A DNA stretch of 64,000 bases from Paralvinella palmiformis (lineage: Eukaryota > Annelida > Polychaeta > Terebellida > Alvinellidae), in the NCBI GenBank assembly GCA_025642065.1, contig JAODUP010001076.1, positions 62,001 through 126,000 of the forward strand, read 5' to 3'. Position numbers and translations under genes: made by a program. Below the pieces are notes generated by a model. The model was not told where the DNA came from. It saw nothing but the letters and a program-made list of their open reading frames with translations, and did not search any database. Below are positions 51,001 through 63,150 of the stretch, piece by piece. Numbering within the stretch: the first letter of the stretch is position 1; each line of letters opens with the position of its first letter.

Positions 51001-51116
51001 TAAGTCAGTATATGATTTTTACCAACCACTTTATTCATTATTAAAGCTTTTCTTCCAATGCAACAAGGTAGCTTGCGAAATCTAAGATGCCCATAGACAT
51101 GACAACACATTGCCAT
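45096..51116 (-). CDS. NADK2: Mitochondrial NAD kinase 2
   Basis: Nine coding exons: 50859-51116, 50530-50618, 50258-50428, 49887-49970, 49507-49737, 46618-46769, 45607-45750, 45459-45498 and 45096-45231. The phases add up exactly to 434 aa plus stop (human 442). The enzyme phosphorylates NAD+ to NADP+ using ATP in the mitochondrial matrix. The N-terminus (MAMCCHVYGHLRFRKLPCC..) is basic with few acids, fitting a targeting presequence. Motifs: KRVVLLCKVTRYDYE (57-71), the kinase signature AGGDGT (144-149), GINTDP (166-171), ALNEVFIGES (265-274), CTGTGSTSW (302-310) and the C-terminal WVVVDGS. Exon 1 starts at an acceptor ending at 51122 (CTTGTTTGCAG), so a 5' non-coding exon lies upstream, perhaps ending at the weak donor at 53323. 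Introns carry a 26-bp minisatellite and other repeats. The stop faces that of ARMC1, 2.4 kb away. Confidence 0.94.
45980..46222. repeat. 26-bp minisatellite, about nine units
   Basis: The unit is CTGGAACACCCACACCAACA plus GACAAT, with variants (GGAATGGCTATACC, GGAACAGCCATACC). A higher-order pattern repeats after about 107 bp. It lies in NADK2 intron 6. Long frames on the minus strand through it are artefacts of the repeat. Confidence 0.9.
46770..49506. other. NADK2 intron 5
   Basis: A 2.7 kb intron. An 89-codon minus frame at 47503-47772 (RRANHSSWPAQVSNVLTPLH) is protein-like, but I do not recognise it and it lacks splice sites that fit NADK2. The rest shows nothing. Confidence 0.4.
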
Positions 51117-51121
51117 GACAA

Positions 51122-53700
51122 CTGCAAACAAGAGAAAACAAATTACTATTATTTCAACAGTAACCTATCTGTGCATATATAACTGAACACCATTAGGGCT
51201 TAAAGGGCTCGGACATTTGAATATTCAATATTGTTTTCATTCTCTTCTAATTTTACATTGTTAAACAATACCCGCAATTATTTCTCTTAATGGTGACCCC
51301 AGTGCGTCACAGCACTCTAGTGAAGTAGGTTAGGCCAATGCACGAAAATGGGTCGATCAATGCAGCTTGTAATGTCACAGTAACAAAACATAGCAATGTC
51401 ATAAGTGCCCCAGTGTGTTATGGAGCAACTAGGGGGCCACTGTTTAATTTTCCAGGGTGGCATGCCCCTGGACCCCCCTATCATACTCTCACTATGCTTG
51501 GGCTTCGCTGCACTCACCCATGCAGGGCTCACTGGGTAACGTTTGGGTTTGTGACAAGGGCTTCACAAGGGCTAATAGATTTCATAGTTCATTAGCCCTG
51601 TGGGCTAATGGCTGGAAAGTCTTAGCTTCTAACCTTGTAATGCATAGTGTATAGTGCCAAAATATATTTGTATATATCACCAGACCAGAAAAACATTTCA
51701 GGCAATGCTCAGAAACCTAAATTCAATGTCTGTTTAGGGATATTGGCTCCCAGACCACCACAGGCACTAGCATGGATTGGGCTTTCCTGTCCCATTTATA
51801 TGTCCTCAATCATTGGGCTTTGCCACAACATTACACTTAAATTATTTTCTGACTAGAATTGTGCTTGTATGTATGTGCGTTTTACAAGTTTAAAGAAAAT
51901 CCATTTGAATTTCTGAAGTATGCAAGTCACATCAACCATGATATAACCATATCAGAAAGAATTAGAATTTTACTTATAAATTAGGAGTTTGCAAATTGTC
52001 CCATGTAAAAAATGGTTTTATCAAATGTAACATATACAGTTACATATAGAAGAACTGAAGCTTTCACACATTAAATATGTAAACAAACAAATTTAAGCCA
52101 GAAGTAGTTAAACATTGATCAACAAAGAAAAAGCATTTATTATACAGTTTTATGGTGGATTTCATGCATGGAATCATCGATTCTTCCAAATACAGTACAA
52201 ACAAAAAATCCTGATATTTTATACACTCAGAATGCAATCAAGAGCAATATCATGTTTATTGTTATGTCTGGTTATTATAATGCATCTAATTATCAATATC
52301 ACTTATTCTACAATAACAACAACTAGGTTCATTTCCACATTTTTAACATGCTATAAATTCTTTGCACAAAGAAATGTGTGCAGTGCTTACAGAACTCTAA
52401 ATATAAAAGAATATACCATCATACATTTAACAAGTTCAATAAATCATTCTTTCTAAGTTTTTAATTATATTATAATTTTCCACAATGTCAATTTGATTAT
52501 TTAAATTAATACAACCAACAGTGAGCTTTTGTCAAGCTAAACTACTTTAGTATTAAGCCAAGTTGTCTGAAACGCAGAGTTGTCCTATCCATTTAAGAAT
52601 CATAAATCGATCTAAAATACACACTAATTAAAGAGCCTACATGTATTTTGGCAATCCATTATAATATTGCCATTCACCAAGCTGCATATCATAATATCAA
52701 AACAGGCAATATGTGTGACTTTAACCTTAACAAAAACAATCAGGCTGTAAAGTGTAATTGTTATAAACATATTTTTATTATTTTCTAAACAAACAGCATA
52801 ATAAAGTATTTCCAGAAAATATACTGTATTTCCCAGGCAAATATATGGTATATAGTATACAAAGAGTTAACATGTAGTGAACTAGACTACGAAGTGTAAG
52901 AATAACTGTTTGGTCAGTTTATAGTAATCTCTTTTAAATAGTTGTTAGTAGTCTATATATTTACAAACTGTCTCACTACAATTCATAATTAAAACCTCAG
53001 GTATTTATTAACATTCCAGTAAAATATATTGTCACTCCTATTCCTACATATAGTAAAACAAATTTTAATGATTAAAGCAGGACCAGTGACAGTGTGTACA
53101 ATAATTAAAAATATAGATTACTGACTAACTTGAGTGATTGTAGTCAGATACATTGCCCCATTAATTATAGTGACGACCTAAATATACGCCAACAGGATGA
53201 ATACCAGCTAAAATTATATGGAAATGTCAAACGGGTAACAGATCCAATTACTAGATCTAATCACATGTCTAGATCTACAAACATTTAAAATTAAAACGTC
53301 AATTGCTCATCGTGAGTCATACCTTTAACTTGGGTTGCCGTTGTAGTTTATAAGTACGATAACAGCAAAAAGACCATGAAAACCCGGATAACTAGATTTA
53401 TGTTCATTTAAATCTAGATATTTGGTCTTAAAATTTATTAATTATTGATATGAAGACACACGTGCTACATCAACACGCCCACTGATATCCATGTGATCCA
53501 TAATAGATCTATCATAAAAATATTAATTTCATATTATATACTCTAGACGCCTTAATAATTTCCAGAATCTATTATAAAATTAGTATCACTCAAAATAATA
53601 TCATCTATCCATAGCGAGACAAGTAAACATCATAAACAACGGAGAACGGAAGTCGTTAACCAATGTCAAGGCCGATGAGTCAACTATTTACTTTAAGAAA
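51122..53700. other. 5' region of NADK2
   Basis: An intron followed by the probable promoter. Upstream of a weak donor at 53323 are AGATCT/AAATCTAG palindromes (53250-53510), an ETS-like ACTTCCG (minus strand, about 53650) and a CCAAT-like motif at about 53660. A GC-rich repeat lies at 51430-51530. Confidence 0.35.
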
Positions 53701-53857
53701 ATATATAATTTCGAGACTGAAAATCAATGTTTTAGAAACTTAAACATTCTTATTCTTCCCTAAAGGTGTTTAACCTAAAACAATTGTAAAAAAGTGCTCT
53801 GTGTACATTGAATGACAGAAATTATCTACGGAATTTATTTTAAAAAGTTCAAGCAAC

Positions 53858-53859
<2 letters not shown>

Positions 53860-53897
<38 letters not shown>

Positions 53898-53930
53898 TAT
53901 ATTTATAACACACACACACACACACAGACA
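53860..53930. repeat. (AT)n and (AC)n microsatellite
   Basis: (TA)16, a short AT-rich spacer and (CA)n lie upstream of the probable NADK2 promoter. Similar pure (AT)n tracts are at 9577-9613, 12857-12886, 37478-37512 and 60249-60271. Confidence 0.85.
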
Positions 53931-53939
53931 CACACACCA

Positions 53940-54997
53940 AATTCAATATCTTAGCCTATCATTCTAATTTAACCAAACTTTAGGATAGCGCATGCAGCGC
54001 GTTTTACATTTGGTACTAACCGTGATAAAGTTTGACTACTCAATGTAGATGAAATCATAGATACAATGTTTTGTCATCACGTAATGTACCCTAATAATTA
54101 AGGGTTCTTTCTGGATATTTCTTCCTCTTCTTTGTTTCTGTTTCAGAAGATTTAGCAGTATAGCTAATATCCTATTGGGAGTCCTATTGCATATCTACTG
54201 ACTATTATTTTGGCATGTTAACTCTATATGCAGTTCAGGCGATATTTATATAATGTTTACTCGTGTAACACTGACGAGTACATACTAAATATAAACTTTA
54301 TCTATTTGTCTGTCTATCTTTAAATAGACGTCTAATTAAGAGGTTATTAGGCCAATATACATGATATACTTGAAGAACGAACAACTTTCTTGATGACAAG
54401 TATGGTTGTGCTTATCTATATATGGGCATAGGACTAGGAGCTAGGTAACAGAAGGAAACTAACCCCACATCCTGCCAAGCAGTTGCATGCCTACTGCATG
54501 ATCCTGACATGATTTTCAGTTAACCTAAAGCCATCTGATCCAGAAGGAAGGAAAAAGTTACACGAAGTTCTTGTTTGACTCCACGCTTAAATGGAAATTG
54601 ATTTAATTTGCACAGAAATACAAACAAAGGTGTTGTGAACCTATATTTATAGCTGTGTAGGTGAATTCAGTTTCTTGTTGAGTTATATTTAAAAACATGC
54701 ATAACCTTTAAGCCCAATGGCGAATTTTTCATAACATTTCCGCTAATACATGTGAGCTCGGTGCGGACCTTAAAGCTTCCTCCTGCAGAAGACTGCTGGA
54801 GTCATTAAAGTCCCGCTCATTGTCCCAATCCATGTCATATACACCGTCGATGAAGACTATTTTGTGAGAATACTTTCAGAATACACGGACAAACAATAAC
54901 TAGACTCTATATAGATATAATAATATTCAGACGTGGTTATATATGGTATCGTCATAGTGCACATATCTGCACTTGTTTGACAGTAATGAAAGAGAAT

Positions 54998-55061
<64 letters not shown>

Positions 55062-55390
55062 AAAACTTGGACTGTACCATAAATATAGGTAAGGTTACAG
55101 TTAAATGTTCTATTGTAAATCCACCCTCCTTGTAAAGAAAGTGACTTTAATAATGTACTATTAAGGGCTTAAATATGTTTAGGTACCTTATACCCATTGT
55201 TTCCTATGACGTTATAATAACTGGCCATGGTTTAAATTTCCACGTGGAAATGATTATAATAGTTAATTGAAACCTGTGGGTTTTTCAGTATATTGCAATT
55301 GCTTGGATTGACTCACCATGTCAATGGTGCAAGTCACAAAGGAGGCCACAAGCTATATTTGGTTCGAAAATCATCACGTTGATAGCTATA
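53940..55390. other. Gene-free stretch
   Basis: Intergenic AT-rich DNA upstream of NADK2. It contains a long (AT)n tract and no gene that I can support. Confidence 0.45.
54999..55060. repeat. (AT)n microsatellite, 62 bp
   Basis: About 31 uninterrupted AT units, the longest dinucleotide tract in the window. Confidence 0.92.
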
Positions 55391-55394
55391 AAGT

Positions 55395-55700
55395 TCCTAG
55401 GTATTCCGACAGGCTTAGATCTGCTAACCTAATTCCCTTTATCTCCAAACATGTTGAAAAGCTAATATATAGCAAGTCTATAGAAGAGCACTTAATTAGG
55501 GCACAATGACCTCCTTAACATTTATATGTCGATCTTCTTATCGTAGAGTTCACTTAGCATTTGAAAGTAAACAGGCATTGGCATTCCTTAGGTTTGTTTA
55601 TGAATGATCTATATGGCTACATTAATTATAGTTGATTCATCTGCAGCCTTTGATGTATTTAATCGACCACTCGAAATTACTGAAGCGTTCACAATATAAT
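55395..55700 (+). mobile_element. LINE (CR1/L2-like) reverse transcriptase fragment
   Basis: Broken frames give 'RSANLIPFISKHVEKLIYSK' and, after frameshifts, 'MATLIIVDSSAAFDVFNRP', equivalent to the PFISK..EK and DLSAAFD motifs of CR1/L2 enzymes. The upstream and downstream parts are missing, and an (AT)n/(GT)n tract follows at once. Confidence 0.65.
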
Positions 55701-55705
55701 AGCGA

Positions 55706-55708
<3 letters not shown>

Positions 55709-55741
<33 letters not shown>

Positions 55742-55822
55742 TGTGTGTGCGTGCGTGGTGTGTGCGTGCGTGTGTGTGTGTGTGTGTGCGTGTGTGCGTG
55801 CGTGCGTGCGAGAGAGAGAGAG
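55709..55822. repeat. (AT)n-(GT)n-(GA)n compound microsatellite
   Basis: (TA)14 is followed by GTGTGTGCGTGCGT-type repeats and GAGAGAGA. Frames in both strands across it are spurious. Confidence 0.9.
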
Positions 55823-56390
55823 CTCTTACTCTGGTCTGAATCCAAAATGGCTACTTTTCATGCTGAAACATGTGAAATATCTCACCAGTTTATCGATGTT
55901 CATATTATAAGCAGAATTGTTGAAATCCAACAGAACATTGTTTTTATGAAGTTTTACTGCCTTTTTGCATCACGTTGGAAACGTACTATATATATATATA
56001 TACGGCATTCCCCATTATATTTGTTTGTGTCAATGTGTTTGTTCATGTGTAAACTGTTTAAAAATTGGAAGAGTTCCTATAGTTGTCGGAGTCCAAATCC
56101 CAGTGTGATATCGAGCCTGAGCTTTAAAACACTCTTTCACGTGTTAAATGTTTCATAACTGCGTAAAATGTATATGATTTATTTTCAAAAATTCTTTGAT
56201 TCTGTCTTAAAGTAACAGTTCACACCCAACTAATATGATTTAAACGTGTAATGCCGATAAAAGCCCGAATTCCACAATAATATTCACGAACAATACCTGT
56301 TATAATAGATATATAACTCATATAAGGAAATAATCCTAATTACTCGAGGGCAGGCATTACAGCTTCCTCGAATGCCACTGTCAGATTGCA

Positions 56391-56470
56391 GTGGCGGATC
56401 TACGGGGGAGGGGTGTCGGGCACCACCTCTCAGGGTCAGGACCCACCCCTCAGGGGGTCAGAACCCCAGC
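56391..56470. repeat. GC-rich dispersed repeat, GTGGCGGATCTACGGGGG type
   Basis: GTGGCGGATCTACGGGGGAG begins a short GC-rich stretch. Similar G/C-run repeats occur near 51430-51530 (GTGGCATGCCCCTGGACCCC) and 58170-58290 (GGCTTCGCCCTTGTTGAGAC). They are probably fragments of one transposon family. Confidence 0.4.
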
Positions 56471-56729
56471 ACCATCTCTATTATGGATCCTACATCTTTA
56501 AATGCAATATAACATTAGTACTGCGAATTTGTCATTTTTAAATAACCACACATAATATTGTACGTGTAATGTGTGTCTGATAGCATTATTATTTAACAGA
56601 CAAATCACAATATACTTCATTTTATACTAAGTTACTTAGTATAAAATGAATTTAAGTATAATTGTGACTTTGTTAAATAATAATTTAGTAAGTAAATTTT
56701 TTGGATAATTCTCCGAAGAGGCAACTGTT

Positions 56730-57825
56730 CCTGGAGCTTGCACTCGAACAATATTGCTCCAATACTTGCCTTGAGAAACTTGAAGGTTTGTGCAAGACAC
56801 GCTGGATTGAAAGATATTCTTGTTTCAAAACATTTGGTGAGCTTTATGAACACGTGGTCACTTAGCTTGATGCTATATATGGTTAATCCACACGTTTGTC
56901 CAGAGGTTAATGAAAGTCGTTGAAATTGGGGATAGTCACACCAAGACTACGGCTCATGGCATGAAAAGTAGTCTGCATAGTTTTGGAGTTATTGTTGGCT
57001 TCACAGTATTAAAGATTAGTTTGTATTATTTGAAAGGTTTTTCAGCTACACTACAAAGAAGGTATATTGACGTCTTTGAGGCATACACAATGATTGACAA
57101 TATCAAATCAGAGATTTAATGTTTGAGGTATGACATTGGTATAGAATTCCAGAGATGGTACGACGACGCAAAGCAGCTGGCTTCATAAATAGGTACTGAA
57201 AAGGACATGTCAAAGGTTCCAAGGGTTCAGTGTAATATATAGGCCGAATGTACCTGCTGACACGCCTCTTCTTTATTACAAGAGATCAATTGCCATTCCT
57301 TTTATTAGTATCTTATTCTAACAGTTGCAGAACCTTTTCTCTGTAGACAACTGCTGACCAGTGAATGCTTTGTTGAGTCTAATATACCATCTGTAATGGT
57401 CAAACTAGGGATGCCTCCCTCAGAGCAATTTGAAACATGACATGACGACCGACCTGTTCACCCCGAGTTCATTAGATAATGAGGTATCCAGATGCTTGAA
57501 CATGTGGTCCAGGCAGTCTGACAGGGCCGATTTATCTGATATTTTTATGAAATCCTTAGTATCTTCAGATCAAGATTTCTTTCCGAACATTGGAATTTTA
57601 CTGGTATTAGGATGCCACATGTGCGGAAGCAGAGCGTACACAGTTTCTCTGTGTTGAAGCTAATCAAAATCCATTTGAAGAGCTGGATGGCTGACACAAG
57701 GTTTTCTGCCTTAATATTCATGAAAATAAATTACAGTAAACACATCGATTCCAACCAAACTGCTGATAGGTTCATTAAAGAGGACCCTAGACGTTTGTTC
57801 CAGGCCAACCTTTTCGACTAATTAA
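56730..57825 (+). mobile_element. hAT transposase relic (ZMYM1/DUF4371-like)
   Basis: Frame-broken but collinear pieces: GFTVLKISLYYLKGFSATLQ and RRYIDVFEAYTMIDNIKSEI, FQRWYDDAKQLA, the 'CNI.AECTC' and KRSIAIPFI-like section, MVKLGMPPSEQFE, DLFTPSSLDNEVSRCLNMWS, FFPNIGILLVLGCHMC and, in another frame, MADTRFSALIFMKINYSKHI and DRFIKEDPRRLFQANLF. The final pieces form the hAT dimerisation region. Several stops and shifts make it non-functional. Confidence 0.75.
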
Positions 57826-58954
57826 CTGATGTAGATTTACATGAAGTAATAAATATTTTAAACGTCATTATTTCTTTATCATAAGTATGCGCCTTGATAT
57901 AAAGGGTCACGTCTGCTTATTAAATATTTTAGGGATATAATGCACAATGCGTCACATTATGACTAGGGACATTTCATGTTTATAGTAACAAATCGGGTAA
58001 CCCCCCAAAATCCCAACAATCTGTATAAACATTGAACCAATCACCAAGTCTCATACCATGGGTATTTCTTCACAGAAAAGTCGACTTTTGCCAGCATTTA
58101 TATACAGTATTCACTTGCTTCAGAAGATATATATGCATTATCTTATTTCCGCTTTTCTGCCACAGAGAAAGGCGGGAGACCTACCTCCCTTACCCATCCC
58201 TCCTCGGCACTTTGTGCCTCGCATTATGGCTTCGCCCTTGTTGAGACCCCCCCACAAACAATTCTGGATGCGCACCTGTATGGCGGAAAGAAAATACGTC
58301 ACGTGTTATGACCTCAAATAACACAAGGATTATGTAGCCAACTCGATCCAGATCAAGTCAGGTCACTGATGCTCTGACGTAGCCATTCTCGTGACCTTAC
58401 TTGGTCCCGTGTTCAGCCTAACCACTCCTAACTGACGCCGTTTTTGATTTATTTTATACACTAATGTAAATACATATATGTATACTAACACTAAAATACA
58501 TAGATACATTAAAGTACCAGGATAGCACCAGAAAGTGAAAAACACTTATTTCTATTGTGGTCCTGAGGAGAAAATTCACAGATATATTATTGTAGTGTAT
58601 ATGACAGGTAGTGGACTAGGCAAACTTCAAAAGAGTAACTCCCCGTTACCTGTAATAATTACCAATTTAGATTAATGAAACAAAAAACATCTTGAAGAAT
58701 TTAACTATATAGTTTTCTTTAGTTATTTCTGTTACATACGAGACTGTTTGGGTCAACTGTACTGTAATAGTCGTAAATACGCTTTTGTTCTGAAAATAAA
58801 TGTTTGGCTGTTTATATTGTTATAACCGGGTAATACAAACAGCTTGCATTAAGTGACGTCTTATTTCAGAAGCGTGGTTTAGCGTGTTCCTATTTTGACA
58901 ACAATTATAATATGTGTGAGCATATTTCTATTAGTTCTGAAATTTTGAAATGAA

Positions 58955-59107
58955 GGTGACCTATAAAGGACCACAATGGAAATAAGTCTTTTTGACTTTT
59001 TGTCTTATCCTCGAAATTCCTTATGTACCTAATGTTACAATATTGTATTCTACGTATTGTATTTTTATGTACATGAATTCTGAATAAACTCAAATCAAAT
59101 CAAATCA
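58955..59107 (+). mobile_element. LINE 3' end with AAATC-repeat tail
   Basis: ACCTATAAAGGACCACAATG, a T-rich stretch, 'TGAATAAACTCAAATC' and then (AAATC)3 form the usual 3' UTR and tail of CR1/L2-like LINEs. No coding part is attached. The same GGACCAC..GGAAATAAGT start occurs at 41735. Confidence 0.6.
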
Positions 59108-59694
59108 AGGGACAGTTCACCATTCTGCAATGGTTGTACATTCATTCGATAGGTGTCGCCAGCAGTATAAGACTGAACTAGTTCGTTAGATGGTGTGGAT
59201 TATTGTTTATAATGGAAAAGAACCAATTTAATGCAGAATCTCATTTGCTTAAGCAGGGCTGGACAAAAGGTAGAAAAATATTACTTAGCGAACAGCGTTT
59301 ATGCACATGATGACCACTCAGTACCACAATTTCATGATTTATGTTTGAATTTGTCTATAAATGACAAAATCTCATCACACGTGGTGTGTAGAGTCTCAGT
59401 CTGGGCGATATTAGATAGTCTATAATATTACTATAGTATAGAAGTCTGTGAGGCAATAAGTGTCAAGTACAAGTTTGACATTATAATCATAAATAATGTC
59501 AAAGTCAGAAATTGGCTTATGAGTGTACGGCCACAAGTGGATTAAATGGGTGTGAACAAAAATAAACAAAGTGGTTGTCATTGTCAGTAGCTGAGCATCG
59601 GAAACCTGTTCGCTGTCGCTGGCAATGCGAATGTGCTGACTCCCATACGGCCATAGCGCTGAGGGGAATCGATACCCAAAGCCGTCGCCGTAGG

Positions 59695-60059
59695 TTTGGT
59701 TGGTTTGGTTGTTCAGGGAGAATCCCCAGGCTGTCGCTTAATCAGCACAGCCTCTAGTTGGAGTGGTTGAGAAATCTCTCCCACCACTCACAGGGAAGCA
59801 GTACGGAAAGATGGAGCCGAAATACCCTGAGGGTGGTCACTGCCAGAGTGTTTTACGTCCTCAGGGGGTTTTTAACGTCCCCCTTTATTTTAAATAATTC
59901 AGTGGAGACGGCAGCGCCATTTAACGTGGTCAGCCACCCACGATGTAGTGAGCCGAGAAATTAATCCCTGGAAAGGTTTCGACCTCTTACGGGGTTCGAA
60001 CCTGCGATCGTTGGCACCAAGTGCCGGGTGCTTAACCACTAGGCCACCGGAGCTCACAC
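59695..60059 (-). mobile_element. Long tRNA-headed SINE, family B, complete copy
   Basis: A full-length inverse copy of the element at 11917. It is flanked by a 13-bp direct repeat with one mismatch (CCGTCGCCGTAGG 59682-59694, CCGTCGCTGTAGG 60060-60072). The 3' domain (GGAGAATCCCCAGGCTGTCG on the plus strand) is well kept. Confidence 0.9.
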
Positions 60060-60717
60060 CCGTCGCTGTAGGGCACGACCTCATTACTTATAGGGGTTTT
60101 GTTTTTACGCTTTCTAGAGGGATCTAATTATCTGAGATCGCCGACCACACGGCAGTGTCCACTGACTCAGTCAACTGTCAAGCCTCAAGGCCTCCAGCCA
60201 TTCCGATTTATTTAATTATTCATAATAAACCAGATGACAGAATGATAATGTATATATATATATATATATACAATTCAGTCAATTTATTTCAGAATATAAA
60301 ATTCCATATACATATGAATTATGATACAGTGATATATATATACTGTATATATATATTTTCCACAGAACAGTTGAAACGTACAGTGGTGTGCATAATATAC
60401 CTATTCACAAGTGACCTAATCATCTGGTTAAAAAACACACAGGTGGGCCGAGATCAGCGACAGACAAAAACGTATTTACAATCAAGATTTTAAACAGTCT
60501 GCTTTAATGCAGTATGGGCTGATGAGACTTGCATTGATCTTGGCCTATTGACAGTATGGTATGAGCAAGTAGTTTAATGTTAACCCGCTTGGAATATGTG
60601 GGCTGAGATTGACAGGACCCCAGTATTATTTACCTGGCAGCCAGGTCCTGAATGATAGTAAACAGTCTCATTCATCCGGCAGCTGGATCCTGAAGGAAAA
60701 TATTGGCAAATACTTAC

Positions 60718-60840
60718 CCAGCAACTGGGTATACAATGCTAATTTTTGTTCTTGTTCAGCCAACATTGCTGGGTGCGCAACACCATAAATCTTCACTTGG
60801 TGGCTGGCAAGCCCATCAAGGATTACGTGATCACTGAGCT
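60718..60840 (-). CDS. Isolated internal exon of an unidentified gene
   Basis: A 123-nt open segment lies between a good acceptor (CCCTTTCAG, ending at 60841) and a perfect GTAAGTA donor. It reads 2 + 120 + 1 nt and encodes LSDHVILDGLASHQVK then IYGVAHPAMLAEQEQKLALY plus TQLLG. Base composition is coding-like, and the segment is amphipathic with a Glu/Gln-rich helix near its end. I do not recognise the family, and I found no phase-compatible neighbouring exon, so the rest of the gene may lie beyond 64 kb or within distant introns. It could also be a remnant of a mobile element. Confidence 0.45.
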
Positions 60841-61099
60841 CTGAAAGGGATACGGAAATTATGTGGATTGGCATAATATTTGTACAATTGTTTGTTTTCA
60901 AGGTCCATTAAATTTAATGTGCAAAACAAAAGTCTTCATTTATTCTATCAAATTCTTATACATTAGCATCATTAGTACCTGATCCTACCACTTGTTCCCC
61001 CTACAGATGGTACTTACGTAGTTGAGCCAAGGCTATGCATAGATACACATTGGATAATGTCCATTTTGCATGCAAGTTGGAATTAATTTCGTTCATACA

Positions 61100-61345
61100 G
61101 TCTAACCTGCCACCCTTCCTGGGACATCGGTAATTGACAACAGTCTTCCAAAGTCTTCTGTCCTGGGCTTTCTTTTCAAGCTCCCTCCAGCTGTAACCTG
61201 TCCTCTTTCTGTCTGTCAGGAGATCCCTTCTCCACATATTTCTTAGGTGTCCTCTTTCCTTGTCGGGTTCCATGCCTGGTGATAGTCGATACTGGTTTCC
61301 TGAGTGTGTGACCAGTCCACCCCTATCATCTCCTTCTGATGTCAT
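61100..61345 (-). mobile_element. Non-LTR retrotransposon C-terminal fragment
   Basis: The frame encodes DDRGGLVTHSG.. then HLRNMWRRDLLTDRKRTGYS and WRELEKKAQDRRLWKTVV. This matches the WRR..G..W..L...AQDR..W ending of many non-LTR reverse transcriptases. It is truncated on both sides and its clade is uncertain. Confidence 0.7.
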
Positions 61346-61689
61346 CTCCAGCGACTTATGGGAGAAAACACACCAGTCACTGCCAATGCTTGTGTAATAC
61401 TAATACCATACATTGCTCTATAAATATCCCTCCTATATAACTATAGGATTTCATATATCATATTAACTGTTTTCATACTTTGCTGAAGGAATTACCGTTA
61501 TATGCAGTTTTTGGCAACTTAATTGAGTTTCTCACTTGATCCCTTATCACTTCAACAGCCCCAAGAAGAAAATTCGTGGCCAGATTGTGGACATCACCAA
61601 TTCTTTTATTCCTGGGTGAACTGTTGATTATTATATACTTGTATTGTGTTAGAGTGGATCAATAAAATCACAAACACATCATTATTGTC

Positions 61690-61868
61690 TTTATTTCCTC
61701 CGTGGTCTAATTGGTAGTGCATTGGACCACAGATCACTTCCACCTGATTACAAATCTCGGCGTGGGCATAGCTGAAGGGAGTTTCATCTCTGACTTCGCT
61801 TCATTACCTTTGGAGGTCACGGCCATTTAGCCTACCATGTGCACGAAAGTGGGTGTGAAACATCAGAC
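61690..61868 (+). mobile_element. tRNA-headed SINE, family A
   Basis: A diverged copy (CCTCCGTGGTCTAATTGGTA head; 'GACTTCGCTTCATTACC' body) with a damaged B box (GATTACAAATCTCGG). I see no clear tail or duplication. Confidence 0.75.
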
Positions 61869-62914
61869 ATACACAAATTTACAATTTGGTGTTCTCCACC
61901 AATTTCAGTGTAGTATTTTTTGACTAGTTTAAAAAAATTAGTTTTAATAACTAGTAAATTGTTGTTGAGCTAGTAGGGAATTTGTTGGGGTAGTAAGAAA
62001 TTTGGTTGAGCTAGTGGATTTAAATTCTAGTGTAATGTTTTTCTGGCCCTGCTTTAGGGCATGTTTAATATAATACTTTTATTGGTTTCTTTATGAAATA
62101 CATTTCAGGCATTTTCTATGCCTTAAGCTGGCTTAAACCTGTTTTGGCAGGGCAATTTTTACCAGTAACAACCACCCTGCCATATATATGCCAACCCTGA
62201 ATACGTTTATTACTAACAGTAACAGATATTAAATACAGATTTACATGAAAATTTCATGTAATATACATATTACCTGATTATATTTATACAGATTAACTAT
62301 ATCGTATACAAGTAGATCTAGCCCATGTTGGTTAGGTAGGGTTTAGTCTAATTCAGAGGTTAATTACAGATTATAATTTTGTGGTTGTAATAGGTCTTGT
62401 TTCTGAGGTTTTCATCAGTTTTTGCTGAGTTTCTAAAGACAATCAAGAAATTAAATTTGGACAGGACAGTCTATGTGAGTTAATGCTAATACCCAAAGAA
62501 TTTCACCCGGAGCCTGTTGCAGAGAAGTGTCCGATATCTGGTAATGATGGTTAAACACTGCTATTAATTATGGTCAACCACTCCAATCATATTATAAACT
62601 AATAAGTTACTGTAAAGCCTCCTACTTAGATGGTGATAAATGTATTCAATACCATGTTGAAATTAATTACATTGTGCTGATCTAAAAATCTTCAAAACCA
62701 ATTCATTATTGGACTAAAATAAAGAATATTCTGTAGTCTTTGGTTTGATAGTATGTTAATCTTAACCTTAAATGAAGCATTTTTAAACTGTCAGCGTATA
62801 AAATTCTTATCTATTCTTGGTTACCTTTCATTCCTAACAAAGATGATCTTATGAAGAGTTCTTGCAAATTGTAGCAGCATCCCAAATTGGTTATGGGCTA
62901 GTTTGTACAGGGTT

Positions 62915-63150
62915 CGCACAGGTCCTTGAAAATTTGGATTCCAGGCCTGGATAGGCCTGGAATGTTTGTAGAGGTCCTTGAAAGTCCTGGAATTTGGACA
63001 TATAGATCTATATTTCTAATCATAAGCATACAGGAATTCAGTCCTTACACTTCTTCCGAAATATGGGTGTATCTTTGGCATTAAAAGTTCGTGAATTCAT
63101 TGAAAAGGTCCTTGAATTTGACATTGGAAAGTCCTGGAATTTGAGGTGTC
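62915..63150 (+). repeat. Repeat rich in GGTCCTTGAAAGTCCTGG words
   Basis: The words AGGTCCTTGAAA, GTCCTGGAATTTG and their variants recur about six times between 'GGGTTCGCACAGG' and 'TGTATGAACACTG'. A widespread dispersed repeat of invertebrate genomes looks like this. It has no coding potential. Confidence 0.5.

Noticed and set aside
55706..56158. 150-codon plus frame
   Set aside because: It begins in (AT)n/(GT)n repeats. The rest has no protein character.
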